From Cercophora sp. LCS_1 (taxonomy: Eukaryota; Ascomycota; Sordariomycetes; Sordariales; Lasiosphaeriaceae), in NCBI GenBank assembly GCA_036250225.1, contig JAPZLL010000040.1, positions 186,001 to 250,000 of the forward strand: 64,000 nucleotides of DNA, read 5' to 3'. Under the pieces are notes generated by a model. The model was not told the DNA's origin and searched no databases. It was given only the letters and a program-made list of their open reading frames with translations. The position numbers and the translations under genes were made by a program. Below, piece by piece: positions 12,135 through 23,799 of this stretch (position 1 is its first letter; the number at the start of each line of letters is the position of its first letter).

Positions 12135-13236
12135 GGTGATGGTTGGGTTGGGTTTGGTTTTTTGTTGCTGAGTGGGTGTACAAGTCGTGAAGGAAGATTG
12201 TTTCTTTTTTGGTTGTTCTTGTCGTTGGGGGTGCTGTGACTGCGAGGTGAGGAAAAAACGAGAGTCTTTGGTTGGAAAGAAAAGTAGGGTGAGAGGTGTG
12301 TGTGTGTGAAGGATGAGGATGAAGAAAGGAAACGGATTGTTGGGGAGAAGTCGACGAGGGTTATATACAGGATTCGACGAGCCTGGTTTGGGACTTGGGT
12401 TGGACTCTGAATCTTGAGACTCGTCAGCCAGATGGAGCGATTGTCCCCACGATGCGTCGTTAGTTCCCTTGGTTGACTAATTTTGGAGTCTTTTTGGCTT
12501 CTCTGCGGCGGTCCCACGCGAGTCTGGTTCTTCGGGCCTGTTTTAGTTTGCGCCGGGTTGTGGCGAGCGGTGCTAACTCAACGTTGAGTCTTTTAGGCTG
12601 TCGACTGCTAGCCACCATTAGCACTAGTCAGGGCGGTCTTGACGCTATGCTGACGGACGGGCACTCGCTGGCCCTTGTCTAGAACCGCGTCCACGCCATC
12701 GGGAACGGGAGGCATCCGAGGAGGGAGTCGAATCAGGAACCAAAGCAAAGGCGAAGCATAAACTTGTTGACGATTAAGACCGTTTGCTGTCCGCATCGTT
12801 GCCCAAGGATCTTTGTCAAAGAGCACTTCGGTTGAGCCCGAGTTGCTCCTGGGATGCGTCAGATTGAGCTACTCTTGCCGTGAGGATTGTCATCAAATTG
12901 TCAAAAATCGAGTTGTTGACTTTGCCACATGCTTGTCCTCATCAAGATGGATCCAGAAAGCAACCCACACAAGATTCAGTCCGGTGGACTTATGCCTTGC
13001 TGAAAGCTGACGCGTCCCAGCTGCTCCGTGGCCGTCCATAAAGGCGAATGATGACGCGTCCTGGAAAGCGTTGGATTTGTGTACAGTCGTGGAGGTGCAT
13101 CAGGACTAGTGAAGTTCTAGGTGCATAGATGGCCAACTTTATCTATTCCTGGAACTCGAATTGTCATTACGCATGTGGATATCGTTGATATGAACCTCGT
13201 CTTGAAATCCTTGTCATCACCCTCTTCCAACTCCCC
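12135..13236. other. Upstream region of the small secreted protein gene
   Basis: It contains the TATATAA element and a CT-rich leader (on the minus strand) of the 113-aa gene, followed by the 3' flank of the P450. No other gene is supported. Confidence 0.5.
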
Positions 13237-14665
13237 TCAAGTCGCCCTCGGCTTCACCTTGACATACAAATCGATAGGTCTGATGTTGAACCATCCATCT
13301 TGCTTCAACACGTACTTGGTGTCGGCAGCTTCAAAGTCAACCTGCTGGATCAACCTCGCAGTCACCACCACCAAAAACTCCCACGCCCAATGCTTGCCGA
13401 TGCACTCGCGCTTCCCATTGCCAAACCACTTCTTCACCCCTGACGGCAACGCGTCGAATGCATCGCCTGTCATCCTCTCGGGCTTGAACTTGAGTGGCTC
13501 ATCGAAGACGGCGGGATCACGGTTGACCCCGGCTAGGACGATAATCATGGCTTGGTCGTGAGGGATCTGGTACTTCCCGCCCGCCAGCAGCACCGGACTC
13601 GTGTCGTCCTTTTTGGGGATTGGCTCAATGTTAAACCCAGGTGCGGCTGACGACAGGCGCAGCGTCTCGCGCACGATGCCAGCAATGTACGACAGCTGGG
13701 ATACGTGCGCTTGCGTGAAGGGGCCATCCCCAATCACGGCGTCCAGCTCTTCCCGGGCCTTGACGACAACCTCGGGGTTCTCAATCAGGAACAGAATCAT
13801 GGCCGTGACGGCGCACGGAGCGGTGCTGCTGCCAATCGGCATGCTGACAATCTCGTCAATGACTTGCGACTCGGTGAGCGCCTTGCCTGTCTCGGGGTCT
13901 TTTCCGTTCTGCAGCGCCCATAGGAGATCCTTGCGGTCGGTGGGGTTCTCTTTGCGGTAGTCGACGAGCTCCTGGGACCAGCTGCGCATCGTCTTGATCG
14001 ACTTCTTCCACTTGCTCCCGTAGACAAGGGAGCTGAGGAGCTTCGGACGGGACGGGCGCTTCATGGCTTCCGAGGTCGAGTCCTCCATTGCCTTGAGCAT
14101 GGGAGACTCGGGCCCGGTGAGCCCATTGAGCTTCTTGCCGAACAGTGTGAGTGTTGTAGCTTCGAGGTTGAGACGGTTGAGGTCCGAGAGCGGCTTGATC
14201 TTGTTCTTGTCGCCGAGCCCTTTCCAGATGGAGACGAGCTCGTCAGTGCAGGCGAGCGCCTCGGAGAAGTGCGAGGCCACTGCATCGGGCGACAGGAGAG
14301 GCGCAATGATGCGGTGGGCAATCCCCCAGCTTTCTTCGTGATCGTAGGCGGTGAAGAGGGCATCGTGGACGGCCTCGCGGATCTGAACGATAGGGCCACC
14401 GACGTATTTGCGAAAGCGCTTCTCGTCGCAGATCTCCTCAGCCAGCGCCGCCGATGCGACGAAGACAATCTTGTGGCCGAGAACGTTGATCTGGAAGATT
14501 TCACCTGCGAATTGTTAGCACACCGCCCATTATTCCACAAGCCCAGCGCAACTGACCGTATTTTTCGGCGAGCGTCTTGAGCGACCACCACGTGTTGCTC
14601 GGGTCGATGTCAAAGACGTTCCCCAACAGGGGAACACCGGGTGGCTGCGGAATTGGCGTTAACAT
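13237..14665 (-). CDS. Cytochrome P450, CYP505-like haem domain without reductase
   Basis: The 458-aa protein has two exons, 14665-14557 and 14504-13237, with a 52-nt phase-1 intron. The N-terminus MLTPIPQPPGVPLLGNV resembles the haem domain of CYP505/P450BM3-type self-sufficient enzymes and has no membrane anchor. The K-helix ExxR is ETLR, and the haem-binding loop is FGNGKRECIG (Cys codon at 13402-13404). The I-helix motif reads IGSSTA: the usual acidic residue before the conserved Thr is Ser. The frame stops soon after the haem loop, so there is no fused reductase. It lies about 10 kb from the PKS/hydrolase pair and could be a tailoring enzyme, but the MHYT and small-protein genes separate them. 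Confidence 0.88.
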
Positions 14666-16176
14666 GATGCGGAAGGGGCGTCGTCGGTCTGGGCACGGTG
14701 CAGGACAGCTCCAATGACGACGACCCGGAGCTCAAGCTATAAAGCAACTTTCCCAGCGCTCTCCGCAGCGTGAAAAGCAGTGGCTGGGGGAGGTCAAATG
14801 ACGACAGCCATGTCGGTCGGCGCGCTTGTGAGACATTGCCTCCAATGAAAAACAATGTTTTGTCAAGTGCGTGCATCGTGGCTTCGACGGCCGCGAGCTG
14901 AGCGAGACACAAGGTGCGATTCCGAGACCTGCAGGTGGCCGGCCCAGTCGCGGCACGCTCAGGCGGGAAAGGGCTGGGGATCGGCGGCGTGTGGCCCAGT
15001 CGGATGCCGTCGAGAGCGGCCGAGGGGCCGGTCCGTCGCCTTGGCGTCCTGCATCCTCGCAGCCGATCACCCCGCTTTCCCGCGATTCGCGATGCTGTCA
15101 TTCGGAGGATTGCCGGGTGCCATTTCGTGCGGTTCCCATTCTTCAAAAGCGGTGGGAAGCGCGGTCGTGATGGTGCTGAAGCTTTGAAGAGTGTGCAAAG
15201 TCTGGGGCATGGTGCGCGACAGCGGAAATTTGGTAGCACACGTGGTGCCCGCACTCCGCAGGTGCCTCTGTCGCGCCTTCCTCACTAGCTACCGTTCATC
15301 GCCGCACTTGCCAGCCCTTCCTTCTGATCTCTAGAGCTAAGTGCAAACTCTCGATCGTCGGGAATGATGGGAGTCGCACATCGATTGCGCTGGCCAATAT
15401 TTGGATTAATCAGCTTCGACGCACACTGATGATGGCCGACTCCGAGCGACGAACCAGCACGGCGCCGGGGTTAAGGTTAGCCCCTGAACCGACTTGCTGG
15501 TCGTTCCCATGACAGCCACCCTTTTCACTGCCTCAAAGCGAGAACATGATTGCCCTTGGGAGCAGAGGATGAATATCTTCGATGGTGGGACACTGCTTCT
15601 CGATGTTGTTGAGTCCCCGCTGACCTGTTTTGCCAGTGCCAATCCCAAACTCGACTCGTTGCGCACATGTGTGTCCAACGACTTCGATCATTTATCCCGT
15701 GCGCGGAAGCCTTTGAAGACGACAGCATTCGGTACTCCAACTTTCCAAGATGAAGAGCAGGGGCTTGTTTGCAAATACCCCCATTGGGCCGTGTGCGTGT
15801 AACCATACGGGCGGAATAGTGTGACATATTTTTGCGTGCTGACGTTACTGCATCTCCGCCAATCTAGATGCCCGAATCCTCACCATGGACATGGATTTCC
15901 AGGCACCAAGCTCGCGGACCCCAGGGGCCAGCCGTCGTTTGCAGCTTGTGCCCGCACGATGCGTCTGGACATCGCAATGCTATACGGTGATCCTTGTTCG
16001 GGCTGTTAAGCCGAAGAGATCAAGATCGTTCTTAAGACGACGGGGTCCTGGACCGAGACACAGGTTGGCTTGTCGTTGGCGCATTCAGTGCTCGTCAGAG
16101 TTTGTCCTCTCGTTCAGGCACGCTTTGATCGTGCCGTCACTCGTTTGCTGACCGTCGGTCGCTCCTTTGCTTCAAA
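14666..16176. other. Intergenic region
   Basis: It lies between the 5' end of the P450 and the decayed DUF1996 gene. Open frames such as 14610-15254 (minus) overlap the P450 promoter and look random. Nothing is supported. Confidence 0.5.
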
Positions 16177-18060
16177 ATGAAGCTGTTTTATCTCTCTTTC
16201 CTTGCTGGGGGCGCCGATGCCTTCTTGGTGAATGGGCTACACATTGCCCAAGGCCGTGTCGATCCGATCGTTCAGCCAGGTAAGTCTTGGCGGGTAGAGG
16301 ACTCGACTCGTTGAAGCTGATAGAGAACTGGCATTGTTAGCGGCCATTTGCACACGGTGGTCGGGGCCTCGACTTTCCAACCAACCTTTGGCAAGGATGT
16401 CTGGTCCAAGGCCAATTGCTCATCTATCATTGTCTAGGAGAACAAATCCAACTACTGGATGCCGAGTCTTGTGGCCCACCACGCCAACGGCTCGTTTTCA
16501 TCGATTCCTGTTTTCGAGACGCGCATCTACTATCTCAACAATGTAAGCATCTTCTCCAGGTGAAAGGAACATTACAACTAAACTGTTATCAGCACCCCGA
16601 AGGTTCCAAGGTCCGCGCCTTTCCCCAGGGGTTCCGTATGGTTGCTGGCGATTCCTTCGCCACGAAGCCCATCCCTGATGAATATCTACGCACCGGTGGC
16701 CGTATTGGGTACTAGTGCTAGAATGGATACAACGACGGACGCGAGTATTGGACCGACCACTTGCCCCTCTTCGAGTGCAAGCACTTTTTGCGTGCCAGCG
16801 TCGCCTTTCCGGATTGCTGGGATGGAAAGAATCTCGACAGCGAGGACCACAAGAGCCACGTCACGTACCGGTTTGGCACCAACGGCACTTGCCCGCCGTC
16901 GCATCCGGTGCAGATGATGGAGATTGATCTGGAGATGGGATACTGGACTGAGGGGTACACTTGGGACCAGCTGATGCTGAGCACCGGCGGCAAGGCCGGA
17001 TATGGTGAGTGATCAGAAAAGAAGAGAGGAACGAGGAACTGACCGGTGCATGACCAGGTCTCTACGCCGACTACCTCAGCTTCTGGGATGTCAACCTCCT
17101 CCAACGCGCCCTAGACGACCCGACGTGCCGACACCGCGAGAACATTGTCTCGGACGGCTTTGCCCAGTGCAAGACCCTTGTCCCGTTCCGCAACGACGCT
17201 GCCATGTATGACTGCAAGCTCGAGGCCGCTATTCCGCAGGAGGACACCGGCATGGCCGTCCCGAGTACGTAATCTTCCCGTCCTTGTCTCGTACCTATTT
17301 TTGTCCTGAAAATTGCCAGTCCCTAATCTCCCCGGCTGCAATCTCCCGTACAACGCCACGGCCGGTCAGAAAAAGCCCACCTGCTCCGAGCAGTCGCGGA
17401 CTCCCGCGATGGGCCCCCCCTCGGGCTTCACCAACTTTAGCTGGTAGAGAGCCTTGTATAGCACGAAGCAGGTTATGCTCGCCCTTTACAACGGCTTTGT
17501 GCCAGCGTCGTCAACCACGGCCCCGGTTAAGCCCCCCGCCACTTCCACTTCCACTTCCACTTCCGCAACAACTTCGAAGCCGGCCACACAGACTGTCACG
17601 CGTCCAGCTACTGTGTCAACCGCTAGCACATCAGATGACGACTTTTGCTGGACGGACCCCGAGCCAGAGCCCACCACAACCTTTGCGACGTCGACCAAGC
17701 CGGTGACAACACCCAAGCCGAGCTCCACCAAGGCATCGACAACATCGTCCGTGATCAGCACGCCGACGGCTTCCTGGACAGACCTGGGCTGCTATACGGA
17801 CTCGACTTCGAGCCGAGGTCTCCCCGTCTCCGTTACTGTCTCGGGCGGCGTGACGCCCTCAAGCTGCCGCAATTCCTGCTCTGCCAAGGGATACTCGATC
17901 GCAGGCGTGGAATACGGGACTGAGTGCTGGTGCGGTAATACCCTGGGCAAATCCTCCGTCAAAACGAACGAAGGAGACTGCAACATGAAGTGCACGGCCG
18001 ATGCATCGCAGATTTGCGGAGTGGCGACCGCCTGAACATCTTCGCTAAGGGACCGTTGAC
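16177..18060 (+). pseudogene. Decayed DUF1996 + WSC-domain secreted protein
   Basis: Exon 1 (16177-16279) starts MKLFYLSFLAGGADAF, a signal peptide followed by the DUF1996 start. Later segments match DUF1996 well: GHLHTVVGASTFQPTFG, SNYWMPSL, FPQGFRM, CWDGKNLDSEDHKSHVTY and GYTWDQL. A Thr/Ser-rich linker and a WSC carbohydrate-binding domain with eight Cys follow (about 17780-18025). The reading frame is broken by TAG at 16435, 16713, 16719 and 17445, and by a one-base shift near 18018-18026, just where WSC domains continue into a DRLNIF-like strand. The exon 1/2 junction also fails to keep frame at any visible AG. Other splice sites (16280, 16987, 17270 areas) are still good, so the decay looks recent. 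Confidence 0.7.
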
Positions 18061-18120
18061 CTCGACGACCAATGCGTCCTTGCATCCCTGAATCGTCAAG
18101 ATGAAAACTGACAAGAATAG

Positions 18121-18505
18121 CTCTACATGTGCCAGCAAACCAACTGGGGCCCATCATGCCAGAACCTGGCCGTCGGGCACTCCGAGTCGTGCGCCAAGCC
18201 GAAGAACACGCCCTAGTACGCTCAATCAGCCTCGCCAAGGCCCTTACCGTCACTGACGTCTATGTTTAGCTATCACAACTTCCGCTCCGCTGGACCTGAC
18301 CAGGGCAGCTGTCTCCTCTTCGCGTGAGTCCCGGACAAGACGGCACATTTACGCGCCGTTCCGTGGTTAGGGACGCGCGCTAACATTCCACAGGGGCGAC
18401 GACTGCAATGCCAGCTCAGAAACCTACGGGTCCCTGGCCTATCCCGGCGTGACGACATTTGGGTCGCAAAACGCCCACTGGGGTTCGGTGCGATGCTTTC
18501 CCTAA
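18121..18505 (+). CDS. Beta/gamma-crystallin-like Cys-rich domain, 5' end unclear
   Basis: Three pieces splice cleanly in one frame: 18121-18215, 18270-18323 and 18394-18505 (introns of 54 and 70 nt, GT-AG). The product has the pattern of small fungal beta/gamma-crystallin-like proteins: YMCQQTNWGPSC, later SAGPDQGSCLLF, and a final WGSVRCFP before TAA. The first piece follows an acceptor-like AG (18119-18120), so an upstream exon is expected, but I find no signal-peptide exon. The domain is therefore either the last part of the broken DUF1996-WSC gene or a gene that has lost its first exon. The domain call rests on Cys and Gly spacing only. Confidence 0.45.
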
Positions 18506-18929
18506 GTGGGCGATCACTTCAATCTCTGGTGGCCTGAAACGGGACTTGTATGTTATTTATAAGTATGTCGCGCAGCCGGCCTTGACAGCAATTGGTTTAG
18601 GTTAGTGGCGTTGCTGTCGGATTGCGGGAGGGTTCCCAAATACGAGTCGATGTTTCTTGGCGGCTTCGTGAAACAAAATGGCGCCCTTGCTGCTCGGCGC
18701 GGGACGGACCAAACTTGGGCCGGGCGAGGGATAAGCCTCCCGCCTCCCCGTTCGATGGGTGATTGAATTGGCTGTGCCACGCTCGAATCCGGGGTATGCA
18801 TATATGAAATGCAGGAACCTCCCATCCTCCCGGGTCTGTTTGCCATCAGTCATCAATCAACCATCACACTCGTTTGCGATTTGCGCAACCGCCGCTCGTC
18901 TCAGGCGTCACCGCTCGCTTTTCGTGATC
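18506..18929. other. Intergenic region
   Basis: The 5' flank of the Cys-rich gene, with a TATA-like ATATATG near 18799-18805 about 130 nt before its ATG. No gene is supported. Confidence 0.4.
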
Positions 18930-19492
18930 ATGAAGTCAATCTACGCCGCCATTTTCGCCTTGTAAATTCTTTTCTCTCCCTTGTCCCTCGCAGCGTCACT
19001 GACATGGTGAACAGGGCGACCGTCGCCACCGCGCAAGACACAGCGAACCCCAACTCAGCCGTCGTGGTCACAATCACCCCCGGCGCCAACCCGCCTCCGA
19101 CAACAACGCAGACGGGCTGTCCGACAGTCACGGAGACCCGCGAGCTCTGCGGCACGTGTCCCGTCCCCGCATGTCTCGGTCTCGCGACCGTCACGCAGTC
19201 GTGCGGCTGTCCGTCTGTCGTGCCGACTGTCTATCTCGATTTCCCGTGCTCGGCTTCGTGCGCCGGCGTGTGGTGCACGACGAGTTATGATATTGTTACG
19301 GCGACTGGGGCGTGCGTTTCGGGGGGAGTGGGAGGGCCGGCACCGACGCCGACGGGGGCGGTTCCTACTGCTGGAGGTGGGGTTAATGGGACTTTGACGA
19401 CTACCAGGGCGCCGACGAGTTCGGTTGTGCAGGTTAATGGGGTTGGTAGGATGGGTGTGCCGAGGGTTTTTGGGTGGCTGTGGTTCTGGTAG
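18930..19492 (+). CDS. Small Cys-rich secreted protein, possibly GPI-anchored
   Basis: The 169-aa protein has two exons, 18930-18961 and 19015-19492, with a 53-nt intron inside the signal peptide. The spliced start, MKSIYAAIFALATVATAQD, is a typical secretion signal. The body has ten cysteines in closely spaced pairs (CGTCP, CGCP, CSASC), followed by a Thr/Ser/Pro/Gly-rich spacer. The very C-terminus is short and aromatic (VFGWLWFW), as after a GPI attachment site. The protein is likely a wall or membrane-anchored extracellular protein. No function is known. Confidence 0.78.
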
Positions 19493-20363
19493 ATGGGTTA
19501 GTTAGTGGGGAGATGTTGGGGAGAGGAATGCATTGGTGTTTTGGCGGTTTGGTTGATGCTTGTCGGTGACATGACTGACCTGTGACTTGTACGCTTTGCG
19601 GAGTTGCTTGCGCCCTTGGCTTGTCTTGCCTGGAGGCTGGACTGGTTGAATGAGGATATTTGATGTGAATTACTGACGAGTGCTTGCTGGCATGACAGAT
19701 GAGATCCTCTTTCCGTTTTCTTCGGACAATCCGAAGCCTCAACAGGCAGTGAAATGGCAGACGATAGTTGCGGTGTAACCCTTGCCATGTCTTCCGACAC
19801 CCGACCCCTGTGCAGACCCACACACGGTAGGTAAACTCGGTGGCCAAGGCCCAGAGTTCTTCAAACCCGAGCCCGTTAGATCCCTCAAAGCCCGGGAACT
19901 CAACGTCGGTGACTTCAAAGTTGTGAGCTCGAAGCTCTTAGACTGCATGATCACAGTCTTGCAACACATAACCCGGCACCCATAGTATTACGGGGTATCC
20001 CGATCTTCAGTTTCGAATATCCGTCGTAGTCTAAGCATGGGTATACAATTGGGAATCTTGTCAAATAGGATGGAGTCAGACTACCTCAGGCCGGACCGCG
20101 CTATATATGTCCAGAGTTATTGGGCTTAACTAAGCCCGCCAGCCAGGGTGAGCCAAATGTGAGCCGCCAGTCCGACAGATGTTGCAATATCTCTCTTTCC
20201 TGCTCTGTTTGGCGCTCGTTTACACGCTTCGTGCGCTAGCTTGCTAATAGATACTATCCAGTTTGATAAGCGAGCAAAGTACAGGACCTCAATACCTAAC
20301 TAGCCATGATATATACCCCGCATAACGAAAAACCACATTGAAAACGCAGAACCTGACCTTAAC
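19493..20363. other. Intergenic region between convergent genes
   Basis: The 3' flanks of the Cys-rich gene and of the WD-repeat gene. No coding sequence or repeat is seen. Confidence 0.5.
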
Positions 20364-21365
20364 CTAATACGTCCCACCTTCCAGGTGGGTTATATCCCAA
20401 ATCCTTATAGTCTGATCACCCGAGCCTGATGCAAGTTTCTGGCCGTCAGGTGAAAATGCTACCCCCAGAACATGGTCAGTATGACCATTCAAGGTTTGAA
20501 GGCACTGGCCAGTGGCTACATTCCAGATCTTTATAGTTTTATCATCCGAGCCTGATGCAAGTTGCTGGCTATTAGGTGAGAATGCTACCGGACGTATCCA
20601 ATAGGTATGGCCATTCCAGGTCTGGAGGCACTGGCCAGTGGCCACATTCCAGATCTTTATAGTGTTATCCCACGAGCCTGATGCAAGTTGCTGGCCATTG
20701 GGTGAGAATGCTACCGAGTTTACGTGACTGGTATGGCCATCCAAGGTTTGGAGGCACTGGCCAGTGGCCACATTCCAGATCTTTATAGTTTTATCATCCG
20801 AGCCTGATGCAAGTTGCTGGCCATTGGGTGAGAATGCTACCGAGTTTACGTAACGGGTATGGCCATCCAAGGTTTGGAGGCACTGGCCAGTGGCCACATT
20901 CCAGATCTTTATAGTGTTATCCCACGAGCCTGATGCAAGTTGCTGGCCATTGGGTGAGAATGCTACCGAGCTTACGTAACTGGTATGGCCACCCAAGGTT
21001 TGGAGGCACTGGCCAGTGGCCACATTCCAGATCTTTATAGTGTCATCGGTCGAGCCTGATGCAAGTTGCTGGCCATTGGGTGAGAATGCTACCGAGTATA
21101 CAGTATCGGTATGGCCATTCCAGGTCTGGAGGCACTGGCCAGTGGCCACACTCCAGATATTTATAGTTTTATCATCCGAGCCTGATGCAAGTTGCTGGCC
21201 ATTGGGTGAGAATGCTACCGACCATACCGAATTGGTATGGCCATTCCAGGTCTGGAGGCACTGGCCAGTGGCCACATTCCGGATCTTTATAGTGTCATCG
21301 GTCGAGCCTGATGCAAGTTTTTGGCCATTGGGTGAGAATGCCAGTGAGCGTACGGTGGCGGTATG
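20364..21365 (-). repeat. Eight near-identical 126-bp WD repeats
   Basis: The His codon of each GHT motif falls at 21365, 21239, 21113, 20987, 20861, 20735, 20609 and 20483, exactly 126 bp apart. Most of each unit is nearly identical at DNA level (VAFSPNGQQLASGS and TGQCLQT are almost constant). Differences concentrate right after GHT (AT-RS, NS-WS, DT-YS, SY-SS, RY-NS, SH-NS, YW-RP, DH-LG) and after GS (TDDT, DDKT, WDNT, GDQT). Confidence 0.95.
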
Positions 21366-23638
21366 GGCTTGGAGCGTTTGGAAACTTGGTTCAAGTTCAA
21401 CCTTTCGTCGAATAGCCTCACCAATCTCAGCTAGTATATCGTCATTCTCTGATTGGAAATCGGGTCTCGGTATGGCGTCCCAGTCTGGCTCATAGATATC
21501 GTCAGGGGGTTCCATTTGTGAAGAGTGATCGTATTCCTGGTCTCCGCGATCCGACACAACACTTGAAGGCGACTCGTCGGCGCGTCCATCGTCGCCAGCG
21601 ACCTCCGGGCCGAGGTCGCCTTGACTCGATCGCGTGATAGTAGAGACACTGTACTGGCTGGAGCCTATACTTTGGCAGTCCTCCAGATCGAGTCCTCTGA
21701 GATGGGCAGGGATGAGGCGCAAGCTCAGGAGCATGATATCCTGGAGGTGCGTAGCCACGTGAGTGGTAGTCTCTGTAGAAGACTCTGCTTTTGATCCTGC
21801 AGCTGATGGCTCCGTTGCTTGTTTATGGTGAGAGGTTGCGTGCTTGGTCTGGCCTGTGGCTGCCGAGGCTCGTCCCCCCTGGTCGACACTCTTGAGTTTT
21901 TGGTCCTGTGACTGCGATACGGAAAAGGAGCATAGAGGGCAAATATCTGGTGCTCGCGGGTAGTGAAGCCTGCTTTGACGTACAACAGCCTGAACCTGGG
22001 GTTCCGTCAAGATACCGGGGTGGGCTCTTTCCAGGTGCAGGGCTAAGTCGTCTGGTCGTTCGAATACAGCTGCACCTTTGCCACAGAACGGGCAGATCCA
22101 AGATGTTGGCGCGTGGACTTCTCGAGTCCAGGTCGGGCCATGACGGGTCTTCATATGTTCGAGCCACTTTGCTGAACTTGCGAACCTGGTCAAGGACTCG
22201 AAGCACTGCTCCGAGATGCAGACGTAGGGTTTGTGGTCTTCATGGAGATGCCGCCTGTGTGGTACGGTTAGTTAACGAGGCGCTACCTGGTGGAAATGAG
22301 CTGTCTTACTGCCACTCTTCTCCCTGAGGAAAGCCGTCCGGAAAAGGCTGAAAGCACCAGTCACAGGTTTCGCCGCGACTGGATGGCTGGGGGTAATCTG
22401 CGCGTTTTGCTAGAATGGACTTCGTTTTTCGCGTAGCCGAGGGGCTGAACCGTCTCATGTGCCTTCTGAACTCCTGACTGTCCACCGAAGTAGGCTCAGA
22501 TTGGCCGAATCGGCCGGGGGCAAGGGTCTTGATAACGCCCGAAGGATCTGGCACCCACGCTTGAGCTTCTTTTGAGCTGCCTTCATTCAGATTGTGCTAG
22601 GAAGCGAGACGGGAACTCGTTGTTATGTTCTCCATTTTCACCTGGTTCGAAAGTTGATGGGAAGTTTCTTCCATGACGACTGGCTCCTCTGAAATTGTTT
22701 CAAGCCCCTTGGCTGCTGATATGCGCTGTGGGGTCTGGTCGTCTTTGTTCCGAGAGGAGAGCCGGTGGAATACAATGTAGGTCTCCGTCATGGAGCTTGC
22801 AAGATGCTCAAGCAGTCCATGGGTTGCATCCGGATACAAGATTCTGAGAGCTGTGTGTGCAAGCTTCTCGAAGTCGGCAGAGTCGATCGAGCCGGCGTAT
22901 TTTCGGATGCTTGCCGATTGGCGTATCGATGGAGACCTTCGGATGGCAATCCCAACCTGACCAAAGCGCTTGATGGCTTTCTCGACTGCCTCGAGAGCAT
23001 CGATGCTCATGCTGACGTGGGGTTGCGCCGAGTCCGGCTTTCCAGCGTCTGTAGTTCTAGCCTCTTCCAAAAATACTGCAACAAAGTCAGCTTTTTTTAT
23101 GCTTTTGCGATAGTTACCAAGAAGCGAATGACGTACTGTAGTTCAAGTTTCTGCGAATGATATCCAGGAGGAAGAGAACTTGTTGCCGGATCTCGCCATG
23201 GCGTTGAAGCTTGCGGTCCAGGCGGCGTTCTGGTGCCGCGAAGATGCCCAAATAAACGGCCCAACCGGAAAATCTCTGTTGGAGCTCTGAAAGAACCAAA
23301 GCTTCGCCTTGAGATTCGTCGTGGTGGATGGCAGTCGCGTGCGTCTGGAACAAGCTCTCACACTCTAGCGCGAGCTTCAAGATGGGCTCTCCCTCCTGCC
23401 ACGTCAGGTCCATGATTGATTGACCCAACCGCCGGATTCGACTGAAAGATGCGACAATGTATTTTCTGACGTCGGGGAGATGCTGTTTGGCTTGGCTTGG
23501 CTCGAACAGTCGCAAAGAGATGAGCGGGGTCAACTTCGCTGTCCTTCGGAGGCCCAATTGGGATATCTCTTGAAGCCCAAAGACACGTGATGTCGTTTTG
23601 TGCCCATGCCCCCCTCCCTTGTTGACAAGAGGACGCAT
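20364..23638 (-). CDS. C2H2-finger/WD-repeat protein, NLR-like receptor candidate
   Basis: The 1037-aa protein has four exons: 23638-23137, 23075-22642, 22596-22310 and 22254-20364. All joins keep frame. The third intron is best read as 45 nt (22597-22641, GTGAAA...CCTAG) because it removes an in-frame TAG. Residues 1 to about 310 are helical, of a type seen at the N-terminus of many fungal repeat proteins. Then come C2H2-like fingers: CDWC...HLHEDH, CISEQC...HMKTRH and CPFC...HLERAH. An acidic linker follows, and eight 42-residue WD repeats close the protein. No P-loop, NACHT or NB-ARC domain is present. The upstream gasdermin-like and protease genes lie on the same strand. A sensor or scaffold role is inferred. 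Confidence 0.82.
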
Positions 23639-23799
23639 CCATTGCACGAAATTGCAAACCGACAGCCCGCAAAAAGAAAACGCAAAACGACACGGTTTTC
23701 ACGATACCATCAAAGTCGCAAGCAGATAAAACTACCTCACCAAAAACTACCGCTCGCTACTTACCCTTCCGGCGAGCTCTAATGTACCCAGTAAAACCG

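Noticed and set aside
20364..21365. CRISPR-like array
   Set aside because: The regular repeats are 126 bp and encode in-frame WD40 units; this is a eukaryotic coding repeat.
21016..21495. 159-codon plus-strand frame with repeated PDASCWPLGENA-like units
   Set aside because: It is the antisense of the WD repeats and inherits their periodicity.
22597..22599. Nonsense TAG in the WD-repeat gene
   Set aside because: A 45-nt phase-0 GT-AG intron (22597-22641) with an acceptable donor removes it; counted as intron, not mutation.
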